From Rhododendron vialii (taxonomy: Eukaryota > Streptophyta > Magnoliopsida > Ericales > Ericaceae): a DNA stretch of 64,000 nt. This document shows positions 11,901 through 23,133 of the stretch, in pieces (position 1 is the stretch's first letter; each line of letters begins with the position of its first letter). The notes below the pieces were generated by a model that saw only the letters and a list, made by a program, of their open reading frames with translations, was not told where the DNA came from and ran no database searches. A program made the position numbers and the translations under genes. Location of the stretch: assembly GCF_030253575.1 (NCBI RefSeq), contig NC_080565.1, positions 4,560,001-4,624,000 of the forward strand. The letters run 5' to 3'.

Positions 11901-14900
11901 TTTAAATATTTTTTGTGATGGGATTAATTATGCCATAGGCTCATGGTATTGTGTATCCTCCGTTATTTGAGATGATAGATCCGACGCATGTTCAAATGAG
12001 ACCGTAAAAATTTTAACCAGACTTTCAATCTCCTCTGCTATACAGTTCAATTCGATACTCATATCTGGTCAAACAAGTGAAACTTCAAATGTAAATTATG
12101 TTTGTCAATTTTTTACCTTTTACAAAACCTAAATTCTAAAAATCATACCTTGTTATTTAGTAAAGGACAGGTATATATCCCATAAAGAAAAGAGCTATTG
12201 GTGATCGACATACCTTAGTATAGTAACTGCATCCCTTCTCACCAAGAGTCACCAGAAGGAGCTTCAAATTGTCATGCCAGAGGGACAAGGCCGACTCGTC
12301 GTCGATCTTATCGCTCCCCGTGAGGAATTCGAGCTCGATGTCGCTGACCTTGATCACCTCCGCCTTGTCCCAAATGCTCATGATCTGCGTCCGGGCCTCC
12401 TCCGCGGAAGGCCATAATGGCAGCCGGAGGTTGGGATCGTAAGATAGCAAGGCGCCGGCTTCCTTCGCCACCTCCATGGCCCTTAAGTGAGCCGATCTGC
12501 AGGGCTCCACGATCAAGCTTATTGAACCATAGTGGAAAACATTGGCCTGCATTACCCAAAAAAAACACAAGATCGGTTCAACGGTGGCAAAAATGTACAG
12601 AATCTTAATGACAGTATATATCCTAAGCCGCAAAATTTATTAGGCTGAAATTATTTTTATTTTTTTTTAGTTTACAATATTTAGCTACTTTCATATATTT
12701 TGTCTCTATACTAGTGGTTCAATATCGAAATTAGTGATAACAATTCATTAGGTACATGTGAAATTAAAGTTGTTTGCTAAAGAATCAGAATAGCTATGAG
12801 TACCGACCATGGGGGAGGGAAAACGTACCGACGGCCGCCGGCGGGCCGTCTCCGGCCGCCGGATGGCCGATCCGAGCGGCAGTATATACACGAAAAATGG
12901 GTGCTCGGATCAAGCACCCTACACACCTCGGATGCCGTTGATTCCCGCGTTGGGCCCCATCGGTTTTTTTTTTTAGAATTTTTGGACCGCTCGGATCGGC
13001 CATCCGGTGGCCGGAGACGGCCCGCCGGCGGCCGTCGGTACGTTTTCCCTCCCCCATGGTCGGTACATATAGCAACTCTCCTAAAGAATCCCCACAACCA
13101 GTCAAGCGACAGTTGCAAAGTTTGGGCACGTGCCTACGGTCACAACTACCACCGCAAATTCAATGAACTGATACCAATCTATGATATAGGTGTATGCGTG
13201 TACATACCCACAAAGTAGGGCAGTTGCTCGGGTTCATCCGCCCTTTGGTCCGTTAATATATATCTATATTATAAAAAATCTCTCAACTACTACCGAGATT
13301 TCAATGAACTGAGGCCAATCTATGATATAGATGTATGTGTATAGGGCGGTTACCTGAGTTCATCCGCTCTTTAGTCCGTCTATGTATATTATAAAGAAAG
13401 CTATCGAAAGTTATTTTATCCAAGGTCCGTTAGACCTAGGTGGGTTTGCCATTACTAAATCTCTTATTCGAAACATTGGAACTTTGCCTTCAGATTGCTC
13501 GAGCCTACCGCTTGTAGAAGGTAGAAATGGTCTTTCAAGAATTATTAGTCAAAGCACGAGTAAGCTACACCGTACACTTTTCAGACTGCGCTAAATACTC
13601 GAAGTAAGAAAATAAAAAATAAAGGAAGAAAAGTCTAATGCAGAGGGGATCACGTGCAAAGTGAGGTAATGCGCGTGGCTAATGAGCAATTGTTTTACAA
13701 GTGGATCAACTGGTACAAGAAGTCAAATACAGAAGCTGCGGAAAAAAAAAAAAACTCAACATATGACCTAACCATACCAAACCATCATGATAAAAATAAA
13801 AATAAAAATAAAAACAAAAACAAAAAAAAACCCATACCAAACCATCCAAGCGGCGCGTGGTTAAATGCACACGGATATGGCAGAGGCACAGTCCAAGTGA
13901 TTACAATTGTCGGTTAGCGGTTAGCGTTTTTGATGGTCCAGATTTGTTTTGAATCTTTTACCGGTAATAATATATTCAACATATCTGAATCACTAATTGT
14001 CAATATAAACAGTCCAGATTAGACTGTACATCCTTCTTTGCAGTCAGCTGCAGAGAAGCCGGATCCTTGCACACCCCAATACCAACCCACTTTCGTTGAC
14101 ATGGTGATGGTGAGTTTGGCTTAACTTCTCTCTAATTTTTTCAAACAGTCTTAATATTGATTGTTTTATCTTATAATTTTCGTAATGTTCGGGTTAAGTT
14201 TTTACACCATATTTTTCATTTCAATGACGAAAATTGGAAAAGTACAAAAATATGAACCAAACTCACCAGGGCTTTATGTATTTTCTTAACGTCAATTATT
14301 TTTCGATCTTCGTATTCTAGTATGTATCTTTTCAATGATAAGGAAAACAATATTATTACCATCCACTTTTGTTTCCCCTTTTCTTGTATCAATGCTTTCT
14401 TATGATGTACGTTTGGAGAAATACTTCAAGTTTTACTAGCGAATTCAATTATTTAAATAATATAACTCATATAAAAACATCGGCACCCACAAGAGTAAGT
14501 ACAATTTTTTTATCTAATAAACATACAATGTTTCGTGGTGGACTAACAATTAAATAACGAAAGGAGCAGTGTTTGCACGTCTTAACAATGATTCATTCTG
14601 CTTGAAGCATCCGATGATTCGTTCGGGTTGAACTAAGCCAACTATCTTTATTTCATTTGTCAATATCTTTTGAATTGATGTGTATATATTGAATTGTTGC
14701 AATTCGCATCCATTTACTCAGAATAGATTGTTCATTTTGATAAGCGTATAAAAAGCAGAATATTACGAAAAAACAAAAGTCTGCGAACTACAATTGTTTA
14801 TTTATCAATAATAATTTAGTCTAAAATCAACCTCATAATTTACTACTTAAATGAATCGGTAGAGCATATTTTTTATTTTTCCACCAAGAGAATTATTTAA

Positions 14901-16085
14901 TGGCAGGTCCACGTCGGATCCACGAGGCTAGAACTTCAATATTGATTAATAATTGCTGATGTAGCTAGATTACTCCAAACTAGGTAAACCATCGCGTGAA
15001 GTTAGTGATATAAAATTACATTATCGAAAAGTCTATGAGTACATACACATAGGTATATACATCACGTGCATACGTGTTCTGAACTCATATCGGGTTCTAA
15101 AAAAAATGATCCGAGCTAGAGAGAGAGGGGGGAAGAGAAACGTACAGATCTAATAAGCTCAAGGTTGAGTTCGTCAGGGGTCAACAACATGTCCGCGCTA
15201 GGATTCCTGTAAAACATGAACTCGCGCTCTCCGTCGGCGCGTAGGGTCACGAACGCCAGCGCCGTCCTGGCGCCCTGGTCAAACAGGATTCCTTGGCCGG
15301 AGACACCGTTCTGCTTCAATATCCCTGCCAAAGGGAACAGAGCCAGAATTTTTGATACGTTAGAACAGCAGTTTTGGGCAAATTAAAAGTTCTACTCTCA
15401 TTTGGTCAAAATAGCAAACCATATAACATAACATTTGATATTTCTTATTGAGAAATCAAAGATGTTACTATTATAATTTAGAACAACAGCAATTCAAGGT
15501 AGAGAGATACATATTCACGGAGGAGCCATGAAAAAGTCGTTTACAGCATTGCCCAATCTCGTGTGTCCAAAACACTTTTGAACGGTTCGAATTTAAATGA
15601 AATTTTTTTGAAGAGTTAATCCGGTCCGTCCAAAATACTTTGAATGCACGGAACTAAGCGGTGTAAACTCTTATTTACGAAAACCTCTGTAAATAAAATA
15701 TTCTCTTCAAGGTAAGTTAAAAGAATTCGGAAATTATATAGAACAGTCCGCTAGGATCCTCGGATCCCAAGTTAAAAACTCTATTGTGGGTCAAATAGCA
15801 AATATAAAAGGTAAAATATAATAATATTCCTTATTGAGAAATCAAAAGGAAGACTTGGACTCCGTCCTTACCGGCCAACATGTGGCCGAACTCGTCGTCC
15901 CCGAGCTTCCCGACGAAGGCCGCTTTCCCGCCGAGCCTCGCGACGGCGATCGCCACGTTGGCCGGCGCCCCTCCCGGCGCGTTCAGGAATCCCGGCGCCT
16001 CCGCCAGAGACACGCCGGACACCGTCGGCACGAAGTCGATTAGCATCTCGCCGAAGCTCACGATCAGCCCATTGTTGACTGTCAT
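8910..16085 (-). CDS. FRK: Fructokinase (pfkB family), complete, five exons
   Basis: Phosphorylates fructose to fructose-6-phosphate with ATP, presumably in the cytosol since no transit peptide is seen. Exons on the - strand: 16085-15872, 15324-15146, 12546-12214, 9798-9682 and 9038-8910. All borders are GT/AG, phases agree, and the product is 323 residues, the usual family length. The N-terminus [20 protein letters not shown] leads into the first pfkB signature ([20 protein letters not shown], about residues 36-55); [20 protein letters not shown] follows, then [15 protein letters not shown]. The second pfkB signature with the catalytic Asp and anion hole is [15 protein letters not shown] near residue 255. 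The C-terminus ends in [16 protein letters not shown]. Introns 2 and 3 are unusually long (about 2.6 and 2.4 kb) and hold a GC-rich foldback, tandem duplications and a MITE; intron 4 holds a SINE. The long first ATG-containing frame upstream of 16085 is 5' UTR. Confidence 0.95.
9225..9450 (-). mobile_element. tRNA-derived SINE in fructokinase intron 4
   Basis: On the - strand the sequence runs from an A-box-like GGGCTTGCCCTAGCGG to a B-box-like GGGTTCGACTC and ends in CTTTCCTCGC followed by an A-rich tail (TTT-rich on the + strand, 9228-9240). That is the order expected of a plant SINE transcribed in the same direction as the fructokinase. Borders are approximate. Confidence 0.55.
10191..10430. 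mobile_element. MITE with GGCCCCGTTCC ends, fructokinase intron 3
   Basis: A 240-bp AT-rich element with terminal inverted repeats GGCCCCGTTCCAGAA and TTCTGAAACGGAGCC. It is related, in opposite orientation, to the element at 23134-23757, and lacks the foldback insertion found there. Flanks are TTAA and TAGA, so no exact duplication can be shown here. A further partial relative is visible around 10550-10610. Confidence 0.7.
11441..11560. repeat. Exact 60-bp tandem duplication
   Basis: Bases 11441-11500 and 11501-11560 are identical, starting GGTTCAAATTCCGTCGTGAA. The unit begins with a B-box-like GGTTCAAATTC and is preceded by CAGTTGGCATCTCC, so the duplication probably sits inside a SINE-like sequence. 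It lies in fructokinase intron 3. Perfect identity implies a recent event or an assembly artefact. Confidence 0.95.
12800..13065. mobile_element. GC-rich foldback element in fructokinase intron 2
   Basis: Two arms of roughly 90-100 bp are near-perfect inverted copies (left arm from GTACCGACCATGGGGGAGG, right arm ending CCCATGGTCGGTAC) around a unique loop of about 80 bp. The arms are strongly GC-rich (CGGCCGCCGGCGGGCC) in an otherwise AT-rich intron. Inverted similarity may extend to GCTAT/ATAGC outside. No coding capacity. It is a non-autonomous foldback transposon or MITE of undetermined superfamily. Confidence 0.75.
13151..13400. repeat. Diverged tandem duplication, unit about 140 bp
   Basis: Two imperfect direct copies, each starting TTCAATGAACTGA and containing CCAATCTATGATATAG and GTTCATCCGC. 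The second copy lacks part of the first. It lies in fructokinase intron 2, immediately beside the GC-rich foldback. Confidence 0.75.
13755..13835. repeat. AAAAT microsatellite between short direct repeats
   Basis: An (AAAAT)n/(AAAAC)n run at about 13795-13830 is flanked by two copies of CCATACCAAACCATC, a slippage-type duplication in fructokinase intron 2. Confidence 0.8.
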
Positions 16086-16111
16086 GATCACCGCGTATGT
16101 ATATGGAGACA

Positions 16112-16269
16112 GAGAGAGAGAGAGAGAGAGAGAGGAGGAGGAGGAGGTATATACAGGGGAGTGGAGAGGGAGATACAGAGGGGAGAAAGTAGAAGAGGTT
16201 AGATGAGGTGAATTATATAGAGAAAGCGCGGATGAAAAAAAAAAAAAATTATATAGAGAAAGCGGAGTA

Positions 16270-16312
<43 letters not shown>
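16112..16312 (-). promoter_or_regulatory. Fructokinase core promoter and 5' UTR with CT repeats and doubled TATA
   Basis: Upstream of the ATG (16085) the sense strand has a (CT)n run at 16112-16133 in the presumed 5' UTR. Two copies of an 18-bp segment containing CTATATAATT (16211-16228 and 16247-16264, 36 bp apart) follow, and then another (CT)n run at 16273-16311. Either TATA-like copy would give a 5' UTR of roughly 100-140 nt. TATA boxes plus pyrimidine patches are common in plant core promoters; actual use is inferred. Confidence 0.5.
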
Positions 16313-16313
<1 letters not shown>

Positions 16314-16379
16314 TTGGAATAGAATATTATCAGGACGATTTCCAAAATAATAGAAAGATTGTTTTTGACCATTCCACAT

Positions 16380-16862
16380 GCACCACTTGTAAATGATATA
16401 TTTTCGGTAGATAATGAGATTTATTTATTTAGGAGCCCACAGATAAAAAATAATTTTCTATAAAAGAGTTTTGAAATTTCAAAAATAGTTTTTTGAAAAA
16501 CACACTTTATTTACTTACAGTTTTCAAAATTTTTGAAATTTTTTTTTTTTGTAAAAAAAAAAGTTTCTGAAAAAACAGAAAAAAAAACTGAAAGTTACAG
16601 TTTTTTAAAATTATTTTTTGAAAACATTGTTGAGAGAAAAGGTTTTTGTATAATGTTGAGGTACATGATTGAGAGATAGAATTTGGTTATTGACAAAATA
16701 TTGCTAGTTTTGATTATTAAAGAGCCAAAATTTGATAAGTTGTTAAGAGGTTGTTAGGTTTGGTTATTTCAATGTGAGTACTTTTTTGATCCAACATTGT
16801 TAATTTTAATAATTTTTCCACTGTGGATGCTCTTAATTTTTGCTACTGTAATCTCGTGTGTC

Positions 16863-16868
<6 letters not shown>
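16380..16868. other. AT-rich region, MITE end likely
   Basis: No gene. A/T-rich with many homopolymer runs. The sequence CCACTGTGGATGCTCTTAA near 16818-16836 looks like the right terminus of a Tourist-type MITE, but I could not find a matching left end. Confidence 0.35.
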
Positions 16869-16909
<41 letters not shown>

Positions 16910-16910
16910 T

Positions 16911-16944
<34 letters not shown>

Positions 16945-16950
16945 TGAGAG
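16861..16950. repeat. GT/GA compound microsatellite
   Basis: (TG)n passes into (GA)n, and the GA part is itself duplicated with GCGAGAGATGAGAGAGA units. Reading frames through it are low-complexity and not genes. Confidence 0.95.
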
Positions 16951-17399
16951 AGAGTTCTGTATTACTAATTGGGCGGCTTCCGTTGCATCCTGTCAAATAC
17001 TACACAAATCCACTTGTCTTATGTTCACATGCTCGCTCCAGATGACCTTAATCTCGTAATTATTTCTTTATTGAGACCCTTCGGTGCTTTCAATTTTCCC
17101 TGTCCGCTCACAGTCTCAATTATATTTCTTTCACGAATTTTAATAGTTTCAAAAAAAAAAGAATAAAGACGTTTTTACGCTCCCACTTTCAAAAATCCGC
17201 ATGCGCATTATGTGACTTAGATGCCTGATTGACATTGAGCGGTTCGAATCATCAAAATTCGATCGGAAACTTTTGGGGGGTTTTTTTAGGGGTCCTCGGA
17301 ACATCCTCTCGTATCTAACAGGAAAAAACCTTGTCAATTGGATATTTATAAGGGTTAATTTGTCCGGATAAGATTTGTTTCGAGAGACATGGACGGTCA

Positions 17400-18055
17400 A
17401 AGTTTTAATGTCTATTTTGTTTTATGACAAATATGGTTTGTTCACACTCATAATGATGGATGTTTGCTCAATGTGATTTGTTGCGTGAATGATGTACCCT
17501 AAAACAGTCGTCACACTTTCTCTTCTCCTTCCCTTCCTTCTCCCTTGGACGTATATCCAAATATGGACGGCAGGAGAGAATGGATCAATCTCTGCCTTCA
17601 GATTTGGTTTCCCTTCCCCCTTCTCTACCAAAATCGCTTGCCGTTCGCCATCATTCAGCTTCTGGGTTTGCAGTCGCGTGGTGCCAGTGGCTTCATAAGT
17701 CACCGACTTGGGAGCTTGATCGGTAGGGATTAGGCAAGAGAATGGCTGCTCAATGACGGAAGGGAGTGTATTTTTTTTGCTTTATTTTGTTTTTTGTCCA
17801 GATTTAGTCCGGATTATATTCAGATTTAGTCCAGTGGTTTATTAGTCATGTGCTTCGTATTAGTTTTATTTTCTGCGAATCTGATCTCGCTAAGCAAGTT
17901 TGAAATAGTGCTGCACATATTGTGCTTTGATTGTCGTCTCTAATAGTTTGTCCGGTTTGTGGACGCCCATTTTTTCCAATGGGGTTCTTCTCTGTTGTGT
18001 AAACTTTTATCTCATAATTAAATACAACTTCTAACATTTGCCCAAAAAAAAAAAC
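17400..18055 (+). other. Possible retroposed sequence with poly(A) tail
   Basis: Non-coding stretch ending in AATTAAATACAACTTCTAAC and a run of A at about 18042-18053, resembling the 3' end of a LINE or a retroposed transcript. No reverse transcriptase domain is visible and the 5' limit is a guess. Confidence 0.25.
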
Positions 18056-18284
18056 CGTAAAAAATGTACGCTTTAAGATCTAGACAATGAACGGCATAGC
18101 CCGGTCCTGAGTAAAGGCGGGAAAGGCATTTGCCCTGAGCCGCAGAAAATAACGACCAATAGATCTACTTCAAGCAAAGTCATTTTGTTAATTAAAAATT
18201 AACAAGTCATGATTGAAAATGTTTGGAAGTTGGATCATCACACTGCACGACTTTCGTGTGGATCCATTCTGTGCTACGATAAAA

Positions 18285-18507
18285 TTTTTTTTGGTGCCAA
18301 GCGGGTATCACATAATGGTATCCGTTGGCAATTTCAATTGTCGAAACGTGTTTTGAACGGTCCAAATTTATTCTCGCTCTCCCCCCTCACCCGACCACTC
18401 TCTCTTCTCTTTTTATCTCTCTAAATTTAGACTGTACAAAATATATGTTTAGACGACTGAAATTGCCGACAGGGTATCATGTGGTACCACTTGGCACCCA
18501 AAAACTT
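18285..18507. mobile_element. MITE with about 55-bp inverted arms
   Basis: Left arm TTTTTTTGGTGCCAAGCGGG and onward is matched in inverted form by the right arm ending CCACTTGGCACCCAAAAA. Similarity runs through GGCAATTTCAAT and CGAAAC. The loop is CT-rich and about 100 bp. No protein is encoded and no clear target duplication was identified. Confidence 0.6.
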
Positions 18508-19688
18508 CTCCTATACTACTCAAGACTAATATGGAGTAGTACTATTGCTGTTTCCTCGTGTACGATTGTCGCTGGTGTTTGTTGACGTATTCTTTTGATC
18601 CAGCTCCTTTGGAGTCTATTAGGCAGAAGCAAGATTCTCTGTGCTGAGAATTTTTCTGTCCATTGAATTTAAAATATTAAAAAAAATCACATAATACAAC
18701 GGCTAAAAAATCTCTTGGCATAGAGGTAAAAAAAACTTTCGGAAAAGAAGATATCGGACCCCTTTTAAGGCCACCTTTGATAACCCCGGCCGTCTTGTTG
18801 AATTCTTTGTGGGTTCTTTCAAATTAAAGTTCATTTTGATGATAGTCAACATAACTTGCACTATCGGAAGCGTGATGTTTTTCTTCAACAAATAATAAGG
18901 TCAATTTTGTGAACAATCAGATCTTGTGGCTGATACCCAAGATTATTGTTTCCTTGATTTGTAAAGAAGTTTGCGGAAGGAAAAGTATTTCTGGAAAAGA
19001 ACAAATCTTTCTTTCTTTGTACTTTTGTACGTAGTTTTTGGTTGTATTTTGTTTTGGTTTAGTTGCAATTTGTTTTTATTATAAATACAATATGTATGCT
19101 TCCTAAAAAACATAATTTATGGGATGAGTTATTCTAAGAACAATATTGCCAAGAAACAATGGCAGCTCCAGGAATTTTTAACTGAGTGTTTAAGAATTAC
19201 CTTAATTTTTACATTTATTAAGGAGTAGAATATTCACAAAAATTCATATGGTATTACAGTATTATCGCTATTAACAAATGGAATATATGCAGAATTTCAA
19301 ATAATTGTATGTGTAGTGTGATTAGAAAACATAAAAATATATAAGATTTTGCAAATTTTCATGACAAAATGTTCATTTTGAGCCAACCAAGATTAAACAT
19401 GCACATAAATCTACTAATATTCTTCTACGAGAAAATTTGGCGAATAGGTTAGCATGGATCTTTTTGGAGATGTAGAGTCAGGTGTCGTTAAAAGAAAAAA
19501 AAAGTCAAAGAACGATACCGATACGAAATAGGTCATCTTTTTCTCTCCCAATTTTCTAAAGTTTTGGCTAAGGACTATGAACCTTGTTTGAGCTACATGT
19601 ATTAGGTGTTCAATTATGAATTTCTTGAATTGATGAGTGTTCATAATATAGATCTGAGTGTCCAAATTAAGCCTAAAACAAAATTACT
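18508..19688. other. Intergenic, no gene seen
   Basis: AT-rich sequence without a supported gene, RNA or element boundary on either strand. Confidence 0.4.
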
Positions 19689-20015
19689 ATGCATAAAATT
19701 CACCAAAATAAAATTTTAGGGTGTTCATTTGACCACTCTACCTTAAAGGTGGAGCCGCTAGCGCCAAGAAAAATAACAAAATCGATTGATGTCCTTAATT
19801 TTATAAGATCTTATCGGAAAGATGATGGTCTTCAAATGGGTTGCTTATTAAATTTTGTGGACTATATCGGTAACAATTGCTTTGATGGAGAGAAACTTTT
19901 CGAAATTGAAGTTGATAGAAACTTACCTTCGGACTACCATGTTGGTATGTTACAAGAGATATTAGGTCCCTTGGCTATGATTTCAATGAAAAATGAGCAC
20001 TTGGAAAATGAGTAA
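19689..20015 (+). other. Open frame of 108 codons, unrecognised
   Basis: An open frame with ordinary amino-acid composition, containing SIDVLNFIRSYRKDDGLQMG and FEIEVDRNLPSDYHVGML. I do not recognise the family. It could be a fragment of an exon or of a transposase. No splice partner was found nearby, and the next 500 bp contain no continuation in frame. Confidence 0.25.
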
Positions 20016-21238
20016 GCAATTTTTACCAAAACACCCCCCCCCCCGAACCAATCGGATTATCCACTGGGGCTCAAAATTGACTAATTGAGTTCTCCATATG
20101 CTTTTTAGTGCTACTTCGGTATTTGGATTAGTCGAAAAAGAAAATAAAACTACTTTTTATTTTTATTTTGAGAAACGGATGTCCGGGTCAGCTTGCGTAT
20201 ATCTTGACTAATTCCGGGGTACTGAAGGTAACAACCAGACATGACCCTCAATAGTCCTAAGGTTTGGAATGTTTAGCCTCCGTAGATATGAAACTGTGAT
20301 CTTACGAAGGAGGAGAACTCATTGCTTTTTCATAACCACTTGGCCAAACTCCTTCGAGCTAAAATAAAACTATTTGTACCATGTATTATTAATAAATATG
20401 TTTTTCATTTTGTTTTCATTTCCTCAACCAACCAAAAAAAGTGAAGAAAATTCCTTTCTTAACCTTTTCCTCTCCTTATCTCCAAAGTCTAAGAACCAAA
20501 CACATCCCCAAATAGATTGAGATTGAAAGGCAACAGACAACCAACAAGAGGACAAAAGAGGGGAAAGGAATTATTGGTTCAAAAGATACAACAAAAAAAA
20601 GACGATCCCAAAAAAAAAGATGCAACAAAAAGAGAAAGACAAAGTCAAGAAATTCACGACAATTTGGGGAAAGGATTTATGCTTCCAAACATGGAGTTGG
20701 GGGACAGCAGCATTATGTGCCAGGCAAAATTACATTGTCCCGAGTCCAAAAACTTGATCCGAGACGTTCACTTGAAAGATCTCATCGCGTACAATGGCCT
20801 TGCAAAAAATTAAATTGATCTAACATCAACACCTTAGTGAACACAACGAATTGATCGATCATCGACACCTTTGTGAACACAAGGAAGATAAACATATGCT
20901 AAAAATGTGAGGAAGAGAGGAATAAAGAAGATGTGACGGGCGGAACACAAAGATATATGGAAGATGATGATCTCTCTTCGAATCATGAAGATTGACCTAA
21001 CTAACATCAGTTCAATCGATCTTTGTCAAGTTATTTTGAAAATTCTTGGACACATAAAGATTACTTAATAAGTTTGGCACATTTTATTCCTTTCGATTAT
21101 TGTCAAAACTAAAGTGTGCTGAACGAAATCCCATGAATTGAACACTGGCCTTGCCGAATATTGAGCCAGCCGGCCCAGCCCCATAAGGTTTTGATGGTCC
21201 GAGCCCAATGAGTTCAACCCAAACTCATATATATATAT
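20016..21238. other. Intergenic with SINE-like trace and lysine-rich frame
   Basis: Around 20190-20345 there is a diverged SINE-like sequence (TTTAGCCTCCGTAGATATG, CTTACGAAGGAGGAG). A frame at 20517-20813 is rich in K, R and Q (97 codons); it matches nothing I know and is probably chance. Two diverged copies of AATTGATCKAWCATCRACACC lie near 20812-20870. Confidence 0.35.
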
Positions 21239-21605
21239 AGTCCGGTTCCCTTAAGGGATCCCGCACGGGCTTATCGTGCGGGAAGCCCGTGCGGGACTCC
21301 CATTTTCCGATCGAATTGGGACGATCCGAGCCGCTTAAAGTGATCAGAACGTGATTTTAAGGGTACCCGCGAGAAATCAGCAAAAAAAATGATCGGGAAG
21401 GGCTTGATCCGAGCAGTTTTTTATTGAACGGTTCAGTAAAAAACTGCTCGGATCAAGCCCTTCCCGATCATTTTTTTTGCTGATTCCATGCGGGTACCCT
21501 TAAAACCACGTTCTGAATACATTGAGCGGCTCGGATCGTCGCAATTCGATCAGGAAAGGAGAGGTCCGCAAGTAGACTGGTAAGGGATCCCTCACTGGAT
21601 CCGTG
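21239..21605. mobile_element. Foldback MITE inserted in TA microsatellite, copy 1
   Basis: Long near-perfect inverted arms (about 150 bp each): the left arm carries GATCGGGAAGGGCTTGATCC and the right arm its complement. The left flank is (TA)n and the right flank (GT)n(TA)n. Insertion into TA microsatellites is known for Micron-type MITEs; assignment to that group is inference. No coding sequence. Confidence 0.7.
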
Positions 21606-21637
<32 letters not shown>

Positions 21638-21638
<1 letters not shown>

Positions 21639-22008
21639 GAGTCCCCTTCTTATGAGGGATCCCCTACTTAGCTTAAGTGCGGACCTCATAGATTCCAATC
21701 GAATTTCGATGATCCGAACCGCTCAATGTGATCAGAACGTGATTTTAAGGGTTTTAGTTAGAAATCGTCAGAAGAAATGGTCGGGAAGGGCTTCATCCGA
21801 ACAGTTTTTTATTGAACGGTTCAAACAAAAACTGCTCAAATCAAGCCCTTTCCGGTCATTTTTTTTGCCAATTTCTCGCTGGTACTCTCAAAATCACGTT
21901 CTGATCACATTGAGCGGCTCGGATCATCGAAATTCAATCGGTAAATGAGAGAAATGAGGAGGTCCGCACTTAAGGAGCCTATTTAAGGTCCTCACAGGAA
22001 ACTCACTG
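21638..22008. mobile_element. Foldback MITE inserted in TA microsatellite, copy 2
   Basis: A second, diverged member of the same family as 21239-21605, in tandem, separated only by the GT/TA microsatellite. The arms share GATCAGAACGTGATTTTAAG and GGGAAGGGCTT with copy 1. The right flank is again (TA)n (about 22010-22028). Confidence 0.7.
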
Positions 22009-23133
22009 TATATGTATATATATATATTTGCCATAGTTTATACATTAGCGGGATGTTAGTATGTTAATTAGCGGGAAGTTCAGAGGCTATCCATAGCCCT
22101 AAACCTCAAACTTGCTTCCCGTGGGTCTCGAACATTGGCCACCACGGGGGAGATACACGAGCAAACCAACTCAACTAAGCTAGGTTTACTTACCTTAAAT
22201 AGTCAACAAAAGGCTATTGGTCTGTTAATAGAACGGCAGTTTAAATTGGAAATAAACAAAGAGTAGAAATATAGAATGACAAAAAATGAATTTGTAGTTT
22301 TGTACTCTCTCACATAGAAAGAACAATAGTATATATGTAGAAGATATGGGCTCTGGATGTTCGAATTTCTGTGTTGAACAATGGAACAGGGATTTTGTTA
22401 ATTATCTCTGAATGGATTTTGTTAATCTTTCAATGGTTGAAAGATCTTATTTAAGAGTATCTAAACCCACTTCAACCTCACCTCCAAAGGTTTTTGGGTC
22501 CCACTTTAATATCGACTCAAAGGCACCAAAAAAACTCTAGATCAAAAGTCCATTTTCCAACACTCTTTTGGTTCAATTGGAAAGAATTGACTGTTAAATA
22601 GGTGAATTCAACATTGACGGTACTAAATTAATTACTGTTATTTTTCTTCTTTTCCATTCTCAAGCCCTCTAATTCATCAACCAAACTATACCGTATACTA
22701 CAGAAACTTCTTCAACCTTTATCGTGGGCATCGCTCTATGAATTTGATGATAAAATAACTCTTTGAATTTGAAAATCTCAGTATTTGGAAATGAGTGGGA
22801 AAAACCCATATCGTTAAATTTCCAAAAGGATCTAGAAATCACATTATTTGACAAGAAAGATAGCAAAGTCTAATATTCGGTATTTAGGCTCTGTTTCAAA
22901 TTTGTGAAAAGAGATGGAAAGAAAGAGAAACTCCTCAAAAATTATCTTTCCTAATTTGGTTATTAAAGAAAGAGAAGGAAAAACTTAAAAAAACAGATTC
23001 AACTTTCTCCCTAATTTCTCTTTAACTTCCTCCCTCGTTTCCTTGTTAATTATTTTCCTTTATTTCTATTTCTTTTCTCGAGTTCCAAACTGAGCTTTTT
23101 ATGGATTGTTAACCCCGTCTGTTAATAGACTAC
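22009..23133. other. Intergenic, no gene seen
   Basis: No supported gene. An oriented run of pyrimidine- and purine-rich stretches (22900-23090) may be a decayed MITE (GCTCTGTTTCAAATTTG on the left, CGAGTTCCAAACTGAGC on the right, about 22887-23096), but its ends are too diverged to be certain. Confidence 0.35.

Noticed and set aside
12157-12633. A single 158-codon open frame covering the third fructokinase exon
   Set aside because: It is exon 3 with read-through into both introns; splice sites at 12546 and 12214 give the family-like protein.
12777-13218. Overlapping frames of over 110 codons on both strands
   Set aside because: Produced by the GC-rich palindrome of the foldback element, which has few stop codons in any frame.
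15831-16379. A 182-codon frame starting upstream of the fructokinase ATG
   Set aside because: The added N-terminus is Ser/Leu repeat encoded by the CT microsatellite of the 5' UTR; the conserved protein starts at 16085.
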